Below, piece by piece: positions 48,840 through 58,656 of a stretch of 64,000 bases of DNA (position 1 is the stretch's first letter; each line of letters starts with the position of its first letter). The position numbers were made by a program, and so were the translations under genes. This DNA is from Treponema sp. (GTDB lineage Bacteria; Spirochaetota; Spirochaetia; Treponematales; Treponemataceae): the NCBI GenBank assembly GCA_017935745.1, contig JAGBGX010000018.1, forward strand, positions 1 through 64,000, in the 5' to 3' direction. The notes under the pieces are model-generated. The model was not told the origin of the DNA. It did not search any database and worked only from the letters and a program-made list of their open reading frames with translations.

Positions 48840-49124
48840 ATGCAGATTACAGACGTTCGGATTCGTAAGGTAGAGGGCGAGGGAAAGCTTAAAGCGTATG
48901 TGACTGTTACATTTGATGACTGCTTTGTAGTCCACAATGTAAAGATTATTGAAGGCACATCGGGTCTTTTCATTGCAATGCCGAGCCGCAAGACTGCAAA
49001 CGGCGAGTACAAGGATGTAGCGCATCCAATCAGCCCTGAATTCCGCAATGCAATCCAGACAAAAATTCTGGACGAATATAATGCGGGCCATGTGGAATCC
49101 GGCTCAGGAAATTCAGAAGAATAA
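48840..49124 (+). CDS. spoVG: SpoVG family RNA/DNA-binding regulator
   Basis: A 94-residue protein starting [20 protein letters not shown], with the family motifs [17 protein letters not shown] and [10 protein letters not shown]. SpoVG proteins are small nucleic-acid-binding regulators; the Borrelia homologue binds DNA and RNA. The ATG at 48840 follows AAAGGA. It lies 82 bases after ispE and 26 bases before tRNA-Gln. Confidence 0.95.
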   Translation: MQITDVRIRKVEGEGKLKAYVTVTFDDCFVVHNVKIIEGTSGLFIAMPSRKTANGEYKDVAHPISPEFRNAIQTKILDEYNAGHVESGSGNSEE

Positions 49125-49150
49125 ATTTCTTTGGAAGAGCAGTATCATAT

Positions 49151-49223
49151 TGGGACGTCGTCAAGTGGTAAGACAATGGCTTTTGGTGCCATCATTCCGC
49201 TGGTTCGAATCCAGCCGTCCCAG
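49151..49223 (+). tRNA. tRNA-Gln (anticodon UUG)
   Basis: Acceptor stem TGGGACG/CGTCCCA, D-arm with AGTGGTAAGAC, anticodon stem ATGGC/GCCAT around loop TTTTGGT (anticodon TTG), T-arm CTGG-TTCGAAT-CCAG. CCA is not encoded. It sits between spoVG and rplY on the same strand. Confidence 0.95.
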
Positions 49224-49264
49224 AGTCATTTTAAAATTTGAAAATAAGGTAAGGAGTTCTGAAA

Positions 49265-49819
49265 ATGGAACAGTTTGTTATCAATGCAGTAAAAAGAACA
49301 GAAACGGGAAAAAAGTATGCCAAGAAGCTTCGCGCCCAGGGAAAAATTCCGGCAGTTGCATACAATGAAAAAGGCGAGGCAGTTTCCCTTGAAATTGATG
49401 CCGTTGAATTTTCAAAGGCATGGAGAACGATTACAAAAACAACCCTTGTCAATCTGAAGATTGACGGAGCTGACAACAGAGCCTTTATAAAGGACACTGA
49501 ATACGACATTAAGACAGACAAAGTGCTTCATGCTGATTTTCACATTATAAGCGGAGAAAAGAAAATTACCGCTGTATACAAGATCCGCTACTCAGGAACT
49601 CCCGCCGGTGTTTTAAAAGGCGGATTTATGGTGAAGCACGTTCCTGAAGTAAAAATCAAGGCGCTGCCTCAGGATCTGCCGGAATATGTTGCAGCTGATG
49701 TCTCAAAGCTTGAAATCGGGCAGAAATTCACTATTGCTGACTTTGCTTTCAGCGACAAGATTGAAGTGCTTTCTGATCCTGCTTCGCTTGTCGTTTCTAT
49801 TGCACCTCCGAAAAAATAA
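49265..49819 (+). CDS. rplY: 50S ribosomal protein L25/general stress protein Ctc
   Basis: A 184-residue protein of the two-domain L25 (TL5/Ctc) type, which binds 5S rRNA. The N-terminal domain contains RTETGKKYAKKLRAQGKIPAVAYN; the C-terminal beta domain contains LPQDLPEYVAADVSKLEIGQ. AAGGAG precedes the ATG. In many genomes pth follows; here it does not. Confidence 0.95.
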   Translation: MEQFVINAVKRTETGKKYAKKLRAQGKIPAVAYNEKGEAVSLEIDAVEFSKAWRTITKTTLVNLKIDGADNRAFIKDTEYDIKTDKVLHADFHIISGEKKITAVYKIRYSGTPAGVLKGGFMVKHVPEVKIKALPQDLPEYVAADVSKLEIGQKFTIADFAFSDKIEVLSDPASLVVSIAPPKK

Positions 49820-49975
49820 TGCCGGGCAGAGTGCGGCCGCAGGAATCGCATCCTCAGATATGCAGCAGGCGGCTTCCTCTGTTTCTGTGACCGCAGAATT
49901 GTTGCTGCCGTTTGCGTCCGCGGGATTTTCCTGCGGGTTTAGGCGGCAAAAAGAGTCTGCGGGCAGTTTTTCAAG

Positions 49976-51382
49976 ATGAAATGTTCTGGAAAAGATTCAG
50001 GGAACGCAGCCGTTATTTCCCGCTTTGAGTCAAAGGTGGCAGAAAATGTGCGCTGCTGTTTTGCGGCTTTGGGCAGGCCGATTGAATCGTGTGTTTCCAT
50101 AGGTGCTGCTGTCTCCGGCGGCGCAGATTCTGTCTCGCTGCTTGCTGCGCTGAAATCAGTTCTTCCTCCTGAAATACAGATAAAGGCTGTGACTGTGAAT
50201 CACGGCATGAGGCCTCCTGAAGAAACGTGCGGCGATGCTGATTTTGTGGAGGCGTTTTGCGCTGAGCTGGGCGTCCGCTGTGTACGGTATGATATTGCGC
50301 GCGGAGCTGTCTTTGCGCTGGCGCGGAAGCTGAAAACATCAGCAGAAGCTGCCGCAAGAAAAATCAGGTATGAGCAGTTTTACAGCTTTATGAAGGCGGA
50401 GAATGTTCCCTTTGTATGCCTGGCCCACACTAAAAGCGACCAGGTGGAAACGCTCGTGATGCGCTTTTTGCAGGGCTCTTCCAGTCTTTCAGGAATTCCG
50501 CAGGTGAGGGATTCCTTTATCCGTCCGCTTCTGAATATTTCACGGGCGGAAGTCGAGTCGTATCTTGCGGCCCGCGGCATCAGCTTCAGGACTGACAGCA
50601 CGAATTTTGACACGTCAGTGCTGCGCAACAGAATCCGCAGAACGGTTGTTCCGCTGCTGGACAGGGAATTTCCCGGCTGGCAGAATGCAGTATGCGCTCT
50701 GGCGGAAAAAAGCCGGCGCAGCGAAGCTGCTGTTTCTGCACTGGCGGAAGAAGCTCTTTTGCAGCTTGACGTGAAAAGCAGTGAAGGGCAGTATTCCTTT
50801 GATGAAAAAAAATTCCGCGCGCTTCCTGAGGCTGTCAGAATGAAAATAGCCTTTGAGGGAATTGCGCATGCGGGGCCTGAAGCGCGCATTCCGTACAGCT
50901 TTGCGGCAGATGTGTTTTTAAATGGCAGGGCCGGGCGGACGGCGGAATGCGGAGGCATCGAGGTTCGTTTTCTTGACGGAAGGATTTTCATTCAAAAAAA
51001 GCAAAAGATAGCGACAGAAACAGGTTTTTTTGTTATAATAGAAACGGAAGGAATATATCAGGCAGGAATAATGCAGGCTGAAGCTGTTTCTTCCGGCGGA
51101 AGCATGACAATCCGTGTGGATTCTGCTGAAATTACGCTGGAAAATGTGCGTTTTCCCTTTGTCTTCAGAAGCAGGCAGCCCGGTGATGCTGTGCGGACTG
51201 CGGACGGCTCCTTGAGGAGCGCTTCAAAAATTCTGGACGACTGGAAAGCCGGGGAGCTGAGAGACATGATTCCGTTCATTCAGAACATTTCAGCTGAAAA
51301 GGACAGTCCGGCTCAGGAAATCTGCTGTATCTGGGGAAGCCTGTTCGGGTTTAAAGACTGGATTGTAAGGGATTTAAAATGA
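49976..51382 (+). CDS. tilS: tRNA(Ile)-lysidine synthase
   Basis: A 468-residue enzyme that converts C34 of the CAU-anticodon tRNA-Ile to lysidine, allowing AUA reading. The PP-loop ATPase motif AVSGGADSVSLL is at residues 45-56, followed by VTVNHGMRP, LAHTKSDQVETLVMRFLQGS and the RTDSTNFDTSVLRNRIR segment. The C-terminal third carries the TilS substrate-binding region (RSRQPGDAVRTADGS). No strong Shine-Dalgarno precedes the ATG. The stop overlaps the next start as ATGA. The preceding 156 bases contain no gene that I can support. Confidence 0.93.
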   Translation: MKCSGKDSGNAAVISRFESKVAENVRCCFAALGRPIESCVSIGAAVSGGADSVSLLAALKSVLPPEIQIKAVTVNHGMRPPEETCGDADFVEAFCAELGVRCVRYDIARGAVFALARKLKTSAEAAARKIRYEQFYSFMKAENVPFVCLAHTKSDQVETLVMRFLQGSSSLSGIPQVRDSFIRPLLNISRAEVESYLAARGISFRTDSTNFDTSVLRNRIRRTVVPLLDREFPGWQNAVCALAEKSRRSEAAVSALAEEALLQLDVKSSEGQYSFDEKKFRALPEAVRMKIAFEGIAHAGPEARIPYSFAADVFLNGRAGRTAECGGIEVRFLDGRIFIQKKQKIATETGFFVIIETEGIYQAGIMQAEAVSSGGSMTIRVDSAEITLENVRFPFVFRSRQPGDAVRTADGSLRSASKILDDWKAGELRDMIPFIQNISAEKDSPAQEICCIWGSLFGFKDWIVRDLK

Positions 51383-53502
51383 AGTGCTTGTCAAATGCTA
51401 AAGGAATTGTTTTTGCCCTCTTTTTTTTCTGTGCGGCTGCGGCGTTTCCGCAGAACAGCTCTCCGCTTGCGAACAGGCGCACGGCATTGCGCTGCCTTGA
51501 GGAGTCTGTCTCGTATTTTTCAGAGGAAAACTGGGAGGCTGCGGATAGCCAGGCGCGTCTTGGAATCGCCTATGACAGCTCTGTTCCTGATCTCTGGTAC
51601 ATGCGCGCTGCCTGTGAGCATGCTATGGGAAGCTCCCGGGCGGCTGTTATCCGCCTTTTGGAAACTGCGCTGGGCAGTGACAGCTGGGTGAGCTACAGCC
51701 GTGACAGCGCGCGGCTGCTGTATGCTGATATGCTGAGTGAAACAGGGCGGCCGCAGGAAGCAGTTGCAGCTTTGGACAGCAGTCCCATGCTGTATTCTCC
51801 TGAATCTGAGTATATCCGCATAAAGTCATATTACAGGATGAAGGACGGGGATTCTGTTGCAAAGGCACGGAATAAAGTTGACGGAGCGCGGCGGATGTAT
51901 CCGTCTGATATGCGCTTTCCGCTTGTTTTCTTTAAGAATGAAGATCCGTCTTCTTCAGATCCGCTGGTAAAAAAGCTCAGTTCATATTTTATCGCTCAGA
52001 TCAGCCAGTTCGCAGATGCGGCTCCGGACAAGAATGAAGAGCTTGAAATGTATGCCGCGCTGTTTGCTGAAGGCGAAACAAAAATTCACCTGCTGAAGTC
52101 GTTCCATGCGCGCGGGCTGCGCCATCCGCTCTATGCGTGCGAAGCCCTGAAGACGCAGCTTTTGAGCGGCCGGGAGGCTTTTGATTATTTTGCATCGTTC
52201 GCTGACAAGGAAATTGACTTCGGCATTCTTACGGAATTTATTTCTCTTCTGTCTGATGACGAGACGGTTTCGTATGCGCGCAGCTATTTTGCCGCCTTCA
52301 GCGGAACGGTTGCGCAGGACACTGACGGAGACGGAAATGAAAATCTTTTTGCAGTGTATTACCGCGGACGTCCGCAAAAGCTGTATTTTGACGGAAATCA
52401 GGACGGAGAGGCTGACTGGAGCATTCAGTGTGACTTCGGGGTTCCTGTCTCCGGCGTTCTGGGACCGCTTGAAATGAGCTTTTCATGGGGGCAGTTTCCG
52501 TTCCTGTCATATATTGAATTTGCCAGTGCGGAAGACGGAAAGGAATCATCTGAAAAATTCAACTTTGTTGCGGAAGCATTGAAATGGTCGCCGGTGAGCA
52601 TTGTCCAGGAAAACACAGTCTCGCAGAAGCTGGATCTTGATTTTTTCTATCCTGTTCTGCATGAGGAAAGCCTTGCCATAACAAAGGAGCTGCTGCTGAA
52701 TTCTGCCTCAAGCTTTGAAATTTCAAATTCCGGCATAGAAAACGGCACGGTTCACTTTATTCTTCTGGACGGCTCTGTTTTTCAGGCGTTGTACTATTCA
52801 GCTGACGGCAGGCTGTTTGCGCAGGCCCGGTTTGAAAATAACATTCCTGTTGTCAGGGTTGTGGATTCTGACAGGGATGGAATTTTCGAGACGACAGAAT
52901 TCTACGATGTTGATTCGGAAGGAACTATGAACACTCATTCGCTGGAGGAAGAGCGCATTATCCTGCAAAGCTTGTACGGCGTCCCTTCTGACGGAAGCGA
53001 GCTGTATTTGCGCATGGTTCAGGTTGACAGGAACAATGATACTGTTTCTGATTTTACGGAAGAATATCTTGAGAACCGCGGAAAAATCAGCTCATGGGAC
53101 ACCGACGGCGACGGAAAATGGAATATCCGCCATGTGATTTATCCCGGCGGACAGTCAGAGGAGTCCCTGTTCTTTACGTATCCGAAAAAGTCGCTCGTAA
53201 TGGTAAAAAGCGAAGGCGGAATTCCGTACAGCGTTACCGTGGCCGGCAGGGAAAATGAAACGCTTTCTGTCATAAAGGATGAAGAAACTGACTTTTACTG
53301 GCTTTCTGACAGCCAGTCCGCCTTTCAGCCGGACAGATACCCGGGGCTTGCAAAAAGGGCAAAGCAGCTGCTTGAGCGGCAGAATCTTCAGGGGTTTTCC
53401 ATGGTGCTGGAAGATGAAAGGTCTGATGTTCTGTGCGTCCGCGTCGGAACGCTCGACTTTGGGATTGCAGTAGATGCACATAACGGAACTGAAGATGAAT
53501 AG
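51379..53502 (+). CDS. Large periplasmic protein with tetratricopeptide-like start and Ca2+-loop-like repeats
   Basis: A 707-residue exported protein of unknown function. A signal peptide (residues 1-25, FALFFFCAAAAFPQ) is followed by a helical, TPR-like region to about residue 180. Five Asp-rich segments resemble calcium-binding loops: near D314 (DTDGDGNEN), D338 (DGNQDGEAD), D496 (DSDRDGIFE), D550 (DRNNDTVSD) and D574 (DTDGDGKWN). The spacing does not fit EF hands, and they are scattered between beta-rich stretches. The gene is coupled to tilS by an ATGA overlap and overlaps the downstream HtrA-like gene by eight bases, so it may work with that protease in the periplasm. Family not recognised. 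Confidence 0.75.
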   Translation: MKCLSNAKGIVFALFFFCAAAAFPQNSSPLANRRTALRCLEESVSYFSEENWEAADSQARLGIAYDSSVPDLWYMRAACEHAMGSSRAAVIRLLETALGSDSWVSYSRDSARLLYADMLSETGRPQEAVAALDSSPMLYSPESEYIRIKSYYRMKDGDSVAKARNKVDGARRMYPSDMRFPLVFFKNEDPSSSDPLVKKLSSYFIAQISQFADAAPDKNEELEMYAALFAEGETKIHLLKSFHARGLRHPLYACEALKTQLLSGREAFDYFASFADKEIDFGILTEFISLLSDDETVSYARSYFAAFSGTVAQDTDGDGNENLFAVYYRGRPQKLYFDGNQDGEADWSIQCDFGVPVSGVLGPLEMSFSWGQFPFLSYIEFASAEDGKESSEKFNFVAEALKWSPVSIVQENTVSQKLDLDFFYPVLHEESLAITKELLLNSASSFEISNSGIENGTVHFILLDGSVFQALYYSADGRLFAQARFENNIPVVRVVDSDRDGIFETTEFYDVDSEGTMNTHSLEEERIILQSLYGVPSDGSELYLRMVQVDRNNDTVSDFTEEYLENRGKISSWDTDGDGKWNIRHVIYPGGQSEESLFFTYPKKSLVMVKSEGGIPYSVTVAGRENETLSVIKDEETDFYWLSDSQSAFQPDRYPGLAKRAKQLLERQNLQGFSMVLEDERSDVLCVRVGTLDFGIAVDAHNGTEDE

Positions 53503-55159
53503 CAATGCATGCGCGCTGAAAGCGCTTTTCTCTGCGGCTGCTTTTTTGTTCCTGCTGTGCTCGTGCAGCAGCATAAAGGAACCTGATGCTGTTTTTGTTC
53601 CTGCTGACTACACGGAAGAAGACGCTTTGAATTCTGAAATCAAGTTGGTCAGGAAACTGTCTGAATCAAATGCGGTGAAAGCATTGTGGCGGGCGCGGCT
53701 GCTGACTGTGCGTCTTCCTGAAAACGAAAAATGCCGCGCGCTTTATCAGGAACTGGAGGAGCAGTGTGTTTCCCTTTTAATCCGCCTTGCTGATGAAGAG
53801 GACTATGATGAGGCCCTCAAGTGCTTTTTGTCTCTGGAGGCTGCCGGCTGCTCACTTTCAGGCAGATTTTCAATGACAAAAAAGGAGCTTGAGCTTCTTG
53901 CCTGCAAGGGTGTGCCGGGCGGTTCTGAGCCTTCTGTATCCAATGCGAGCGTTTCCGATATGATAAAAGGAACCGTTACTGTTTTTGTTGACAAGGGAAT
54001 AAAAATTCAGCGCGGTGTAGGATATGCGGATGCCGTTTTGGGCAGCGGCTTTTTTATTTCCAAGGACGGATATATCGTTACAAATCATCATGTTATTTCT
54101 GACATGGTTGATAAAAAGTATGAAGGGTTTTCCCGGCTGTACGTAAAGCTTGCAGAGGATCCCGACACACGGATTCCTGCGAAAGTTGTCGGCTATGACA
54201 GCACGCTGGATCTGGCGCTTTTAAAGGCTGAAGTTGAAGCTCCGTATGTTTTTGCGCTCGGCTCAAGCAGCGATTTGTCTGTCGGCGACAAAGTCTATGC
54301 CATCGGCTCTCCGCTCGGACTTGAAAAGACGCTGACAAGCGGCATTATTTCTTCAGCTGACAGGCAGCTTTTTTCTCTCGGCTCTGTGTTTCAGGTTGAT
54401 GCTGCAATCAACAGCGGAAATTCCGGCGGTCCGCTCATTGACGAAAAGGGCAGGGTTCAGGCAATTGTGTTTGCCGGCGTTCAGAATTTCCAGGGGCTGA
54501 ATTTTGCAATTCCTGTTGAGTATCTGAAGAATGAGCTTCCGTTCCTGTACAGCGGCGGAGAGCGCACGCATCCGTTTGTCTCTGCATACGGAAAGACAAA
54601 GCGGCTTCCCGGTTCAGGCGCACGGAACGAAGGCGTTTCTGTATTCTATGTGCTGCCGGGCGGAAGCGCAGACCGGGCCGGCATCAAGGAAGGAGATGTG
54701 ATTGTTTCCATGAACGGAGCTGCAGTTTCTTCTCTTGAAGAATTGCAAATTCTGTATATGAAGCAGCAGCCGGGAACGATTGCACGTTTTTCTGTGGTTT
54801 CTGACGGCGGAATCCGGTCGGAAAAAACAGTGTATCTTGAAGACCGTCCTTCGTCTCCCGGATATGAATTCTACCGGCATGATGCGCTTGCAAATGCTTT
54901 TTATCCGATAATCGGGATGAAGCTTGTGCGTGTGTCTCCGTCAAACAAGAGAAAGTTTTCCGTTGTGAAAGTCATAAAAGGCTCGGTTGCTGATGAGTCA
55001 GGCTTCAGTGAAAATGATCCTGTCGATGTTCTCGGGATTGACTTCAGCCCTGAAAAGGATTATGCGTATGTCCGGTTTTATGCAAAAAAACGGAAGAACG
55101 GATATCTTGATGTAAGCCTCGGCTTTACAGCTGGACTGGACAGCCCGTACTATTTTTAG
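53495..55159 (+). CDS. HtrA/DegP-like serine protease lipoprotein with PDZ domains
   Basis: A 554-residue trypsin-like protease. The N-terminus is a lipoprotein signal (LFLLCSCSS), anchoring the enzyme probably at Cys26 or Cys28. After a ~130-residue helical region comes the protease domain with catalytic His199 (IVTNHHVIS), Asp239 (TLDLALLK) and Ser310 (NSGNSGGPL). A PDZ domain follows (VLPGGSADRAGIKEGDVIVSMNGA) and a weaker second one (VIKGSVADESGFSENDPVDVLG). The helical insert before the protease domain is unusual for HtrA. It probably handles misfolded envelope proteins. The ATG at 53495 is chosen over one at 53474. Confidence 0.88.
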   Translation: MNSNACALKALFSAAAFLFLLCSCSSIKEPDAVFVPADYTEEDALNSEIKLVRKLSESNAVKALWRARLLTVRLPENEKCRALYQELEEQCVSLLIRLADEEDYDEALKCFLSLEAAGCSLSGRFSMTKKELELLACKGVPGGSEPSVSNASVSDMIKGTVTVFVDKGIKIQRGVGYADAVLGSGFFISKDGYIVTNHHVISDMVDKKYEGFSRLYVKLAEDPDTRIPAKVVGYDSTLDLALLKAEVEAPYVFALGSSSDLSVGDKVYAIGSPLGLEKTLTSGIISSADRQLFSLGSVFQVDAAINSGNSGGPLIDEKGRVQAIVFAGVQNFQGLNFAIPVEYLKNELPFLYSGGERTHPFVSAYGKTKRLPGSGARNEGVSVFYVLPGGSADRAGIKEGDVIVSMNGAAVSSLEELQILYMKQQPGTIARFSVVSDGGIRSEKTVYLEDRPSSPGYEFYRHDALANAFYPIIGMKLVRVSPSNKRKFSVVKVIKGSVADESGFSENDPVDVLGIDFSPEKDYAYVRFYAKKRKNGYLDVSLGFTAGLDSPYYF

Positions 55160-55209
55160 GATTCTGCGGGCTTGCATTTCACAGTACAGAAATTGAATAG
55201 GAATAGAAA

Positions 55210-57015
55210 ATGACAGATTTACAGTACAAGCGCAATTTTTGCATTACTGCCCATATCGACCATGGAAAGTCGACTTTGGCAGACAGGCTGATTCAAAAGG
55301 CAAAGATTATCGAAGAGCGCCAGATGAGAAGCCAGATTCTGGACAGCATGGATATTGAGCGCGAGCGCGGCATTACAATAAAAAGCCAGGCGGTGACAAT
55401 TCCGTACAGGGCAAAAGACGGGCATGACTATGAGCTGAATTTTGTTGATACGCCGGGCCATGTGGACTTCAGCTACGAAGTGAGCCGCGCCATCGCTTCC
55501 TGTGAAGGAGCCTTGCTTCTCATTGACGCGACTCAGGGCGTTGAAAGCCAGACAGTGAGCAACCTGTATCTGGCAATGGAGCACAATCTGACCGTTGTGC
55601 CGGTCATCAATAAAATTGACCTTGCAAGCGCGGATGTTGAAAGCGTAAAAAAGCAGATTGAGCATGACTTGGGGCTTGAGGCCCGGGATGCCCAGCTTGT
55701 CAGTGCAAAGACAGGGCAGGGAATTGATGAGCTGCTTGAAGCCATTGTCACAAAATTTCCTCCGCCGCACGGAGATGCTGCTGCTCCGCTTCAGGCTTTG
55801 ATTTTCGACTGCCACTATGACGAATACCGCGGCGTCATTGTCCATATCAGAATTATGGAAGGCCGCGTAAAGCCGGGGGACATCATACGGCTGATGAGCA
55901 GCAACACTGACTACAAGGTTGAGCAGACCGGCGTGTTTAAAATCAAGTATGAAGAGACAGAGGCTCTTGAAGCGGGCGATGTCGGCTACATTATAGCAGG
56001 AATAAAAACGGTGAGCGATGTGCATGTCGGAGACACGGTGACGTTTGCCGCGAATCCGGCTGCGGCTCCTCTGCCGGGCTTCAAGGATGTGAAGCCTGTC
56101 GTGTTTTCTTCAATTTATCCGATTGATTCAAACGATTATGAAGAGCTGAAGGAAGCGATGGAAAAGCTCAAGCTCAATGATGCTTCCCTTGTGTATGAAA
56201 AGGACAGCTCTCTTGCGCTTGGAAACGGATTTCGGTGCGGATTTCTGGGGCTGCTCCATCTGGAAATTATTCAGGAGCGGCTTGAGCGCGACTTCAATCA
56301 GGCGGTGATTTTTACTGCTCCCAGCGTGAAGTACAAGGTGAAGACGCCGGGCCGTGAAGAACTGTTTGTAGACAATCCGGCCGATTATCCCGAGGGAAAA
56401 ATCGAAGCGTCTCAGGAGCCGTTTATCAAGGCTTCTATCATTACTCCTGCTGAATACATAGGCCCGATTATGGAGCTGTGCCGGATTAAGCGCGGGCTGC
56501 AAAGCAATATGCAGTACCTTGATGAAAAGCGGGTTGAGCTTACGTATGAGATGCCGCTTGCTGAAGTGCTTTTTGATTTTTATGACAAGCTCAAGTCCTA
56601 TAGCCGCGGCTATGCAAGCTTTGACTATGAAGTGACCGGCTACCGTCCCACGGATCTGATAAAGATTGACATACTGATAAATTCAAAGCCGGTGGATGCC
56701 CTGGCGCAGCTGTGCTACAGGCCGAGCGCAACTGAGCGGGCAAGAACTGTCTGCGAGCGGCTCAAGGGCGAGATAGCCCGCCAGCAGTTTAAAGTTGCAA
56801 TTCAGGGAGCAGTGGGAGGGCAGATTATCGCCCGGGAAACAGTCAATCCGGTCAGAAAGGATGTCCTTGCAAAATGCTATGGCGGCGATGTCACAAGAAA
56901 GCGGAAGCTGCTTGAAAAGCAGAAGGCCGGAAAAAAGAGGATGCTTATGGCTGGAAATGTTGAGCTTCCTCAGAGCGCGTTCCTTGCAGTTCTGAAGGAA
57001 AAGAATGACGGCTGA
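55210..57015 (+). CDS. lepA: Elongation factor 4 (LepA)
   Basis: A 601-residue translational GTPase resembling EF-G without domain IV. G1 is AHIDHGKST, G2 RGITIKSQ, G3 DTPGHVDF and G4 NKIDL. The LepA-specific C-terminal domain shows RPTDLIKIDILINSKPVDAL and AKCYGGDVTRKRKLLEKQKAGKKRM. It promotes translation initiation or back-translocation under ionic stress. Its stop is 12 bases from the end of the convergent DUF115 gene. Confidence 0.97.
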   Translation: MTDLQYKRNFCITAHIDHGKSTLADRLIQKAKIIEERQMRSQILDSMDIERERGITIKSQAVTIPYRAKDGHDYELNFVDTPGHVDFSYEVSRAIASCEGALLLIDATQGVESQTVSNLYLAMEHNLTVVPVINKIDLASADVESVKKQIEHDLGLEARDAQLVSAKTGQGIDELLEAIVTKFPPPHGDAAAPLQALIFDCHYDEYRGVIVHIRIMEGRVKPGDIIRLMSSNTDYKVEQTGVFKIKYEETEALEAGDVGYIIAGIKTVSDVHVGDTVTFAANPAAAPLPGFKDVKPVVFSSIYPIDSNDYEELKEAMEKLKLNDASLVYEKDSSLALGNGFRCGFLGLLHLEIIQERLERDFNQAVIFTAPSVKYKVKTPGREELFVDNPADYPEGKIEASQEPFIKASIITPAEYIGPIMELCRIKRGLQSNMQYLDEKRVELTYEMPLAEVLFDFYDKLKSYSRGYASFDYEVTGYRPTDLIKIDILINSKPVDALAQLCYRPSATERARTVCERLKGEIARQQFKVAIQGAVGGQIIARETVNPVRKDVLAKCYGGDVTRKRKLLEKQKAGKKRMLMAGNVELPQSAFLAVLKEKNDG

Positions 57016-57027
57016 ATTCAGCGGAGC

Positions 57028-58653
57028 CTACTTCCGCGGAATTTCAAGCTGCTTCAGGAAGTAGTCTGTTTCAGCCCTGATCCGCTTTAAAAAAGAGATG
57101 TCTGTTCTTGCCTTGTGTCCGTCAGGAAAATGCAGATAAAGGTATTCTCTTCCTGCAAGCAGTTCTGATATCTGCGCTTCAAGCGGAATGCTGGCGTTCC
57201 TGAACCGGGACTGCTCTCCGTTCATGAGAAGATCTTTCAGCTCTTTCAGCGCCTTTTTTTCATGCTCGCAGAACATCATTGCATTCCCTGCCCGGGGCAG
57301 AGCTTTTTTTGCGGCAGAAATTTCCGGCGGCTGTTCCGGCAGAAAAAGCATTCGCTGCCTGAGTCCTATGCTGATTCCAGTTTCGGCGCAGTCGAACAGA
57401 TTGCGCTGGTGCGCGAACATCTGCGTGAACTGAGCCGCATAGGAAAGCAGCAGCTTTGTTGAGCGGACTGTACTGCCGTTTTTTGCCGTTACAGGCTGCT
57501 CTGCCTGGCAGAATGAAGCTTCATAGTTTTCAATGGGGACGAGCCTGCTTGATTTTGACAGCCGCTCTGTATGCGCCTGTGTTCCCTTTGCGTGGGTTGC
57601 GCCTATTGAATAGCTGAAGTCAAGGCCGGCGGCAAAAACAGGAACGCTTTCGCTGTTCCGCAGCTTGAGCGCAATGTAGACGGCAGCAAGCCCTACCGAG
57701 CCCATTGGCTCTGCAAACTGCTCAATCACCTTGGCCTGCTGCAGCCGGTCAAGAAAAGTGCCGTCACAGTACCGGGACGCGAACCAGACTGTTGTTCCGC
57801 CGGGAATTTTTGTGACTTCGTTCCGTGAGCAGAGGTCGGCAAACAGCAGAATCTTTTTTCCCTTTAGTCCGATATATGACTTTTCAATTGCAATGCGGCT
57901 TTCCAGCGCGACTGCTGCATCCGGCGTTATGCCTCTTTTTGCAAGTGAGGGCAGCGCAGCGTCCACTGCAAGAATAAAAAAATCTTCCGGTCTGAATGCT
58001 CCGTAGGGCAGCGTGTCAAGCCCTTCTCCTGCACCGCAGACAATAATCGGCTTGGCGACTGTCTGCTGCATGTCCTCCAGCAGGATGCCGCCGTCCAGCT
58101 CCTTCAGGTTTCTCAGCAGATTCCTTGAAAAAAGCCGTCCTGCCTGCATGAGCGTGACTCTGTTCTTCCAGAATGTTCCGATTATTTCCCGTATGGAATC
58201 AACTGTGAAGTCAAACTGCTCCCGTGCGAACTGGATGCCGGCACTGAAATCTATTCTGGCCGCCCGCCGTATTTTGCCGCCCCTGCATAGTTCCCGCACA
58301 AAGCGATCGATTTTCTGGTTTTCCTTCAGCATGAAAAAAGCTGTTCCTGCGTTTTTAGGCATGAATTGCTTTGCCATGCTGAAAAGGTTTTCATCGCTTT
58401 CCAAGGCGAGAATAGGGCAGCCGGGCGGGAGCAGCGACTGCAGCTTTTGAAAGCCGTGCCAGAGAACTGGAGAGCAGACAATCACCAGTGTTTCCGGCAG
58501 CAGATTCAGCCGCTCTATTGCGGCTTCGACAGTGCGCGCAGGATTCCGCTGTGAATATAAAAAGCGGCCTTTGTATTCAACTGTCTTTAAAGCAGAACCG
58601 TCCGGCCCGGCAGCAGCCAGACGGGGCGGCTCCTGACTGCCCGCTTTGTCCAA
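57028..58653 (-). CDS. DUF115 (MptE-like/motility accessory factor) family protein
   Basis: A 541-residue protein with the DUF115 core GGILLEDMQQTVAKPIIVCGAGEGLD and FILAVDAALPSLAKRGITPDAAVALE, a Rossmann-like domain found in 6-hydroxymethylpterin diphosphokinase MptE and in flagellin-modifying Maf glycosyltransferases. The later GLDFSYSIGATHAKGTQ agrees. In a flagellated spirochaete a role in flagellin glycosylation is plausible but unproven. It starts with TTG three bases after the SurA-like stop, with AGGGA upstream, so both are in one transcript. Confidence 0.78.
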   Translation of the reverse strand: MDKAGSQEPPRLAAAGPDGSALKTVEYKGRFLYSQRNPARTVEAAIERLNLLPETLVIVCSPVLWHGFQKLQSLLPPGCPILALESDENLFSMAKQFMPKNAGTAFFMLKENQKIDRFVRELCRGGKIRRAARIDFSAGIQFAREQFDFTVDSIREIIGTFWKNRVTLMQAGRLFSRNLLRNLKELDGGILLEDMQQTVAKPIIVCGAGEGLDTLPYGAFRPEDFFILAVDAALPSLAKRGITPDAAVALESRIAIEKSYIGLKGKKILLFADLCSRNEVTKIPGGTTVWFASRYCDGTFLDRLQQAKVIEQFAEPMGSVGLAAVYIALKLRNSESVPVFAAGLDFSYSIGATHAKGTQAHTERLSKSSRLVPIENYEASFCQAEQPVTAKNGSTVRSTKLLLSYAAQFTQMFAHQRNLFDCAETGISIGLRQRMLFLPEQPPEISAAKKALPRAGNAMMFCEHEKKALKELKDLLMNGEQSRFRNASIPLEAQISELLAGREYLYLHFPDGHKARTDISFLKRIRAETDYFLKQLEIPRK

Positions 58654-58656
58654 TAG

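Noticed and set aside
49820-49975. Remnant of pth between rplY and tilS
   Set aside because: No peptidyl-tRNA hydrolase motif could be read in any frame of this 156-base gap.
57005-57060. Bidirectional terminator between lepA and the DUF115 gene
   Set aside because: An imperfect GAATT/AATTC-type inverted repeat is present, but it runs into the coding end of the minus-strand gene and has no T-run on either strand.
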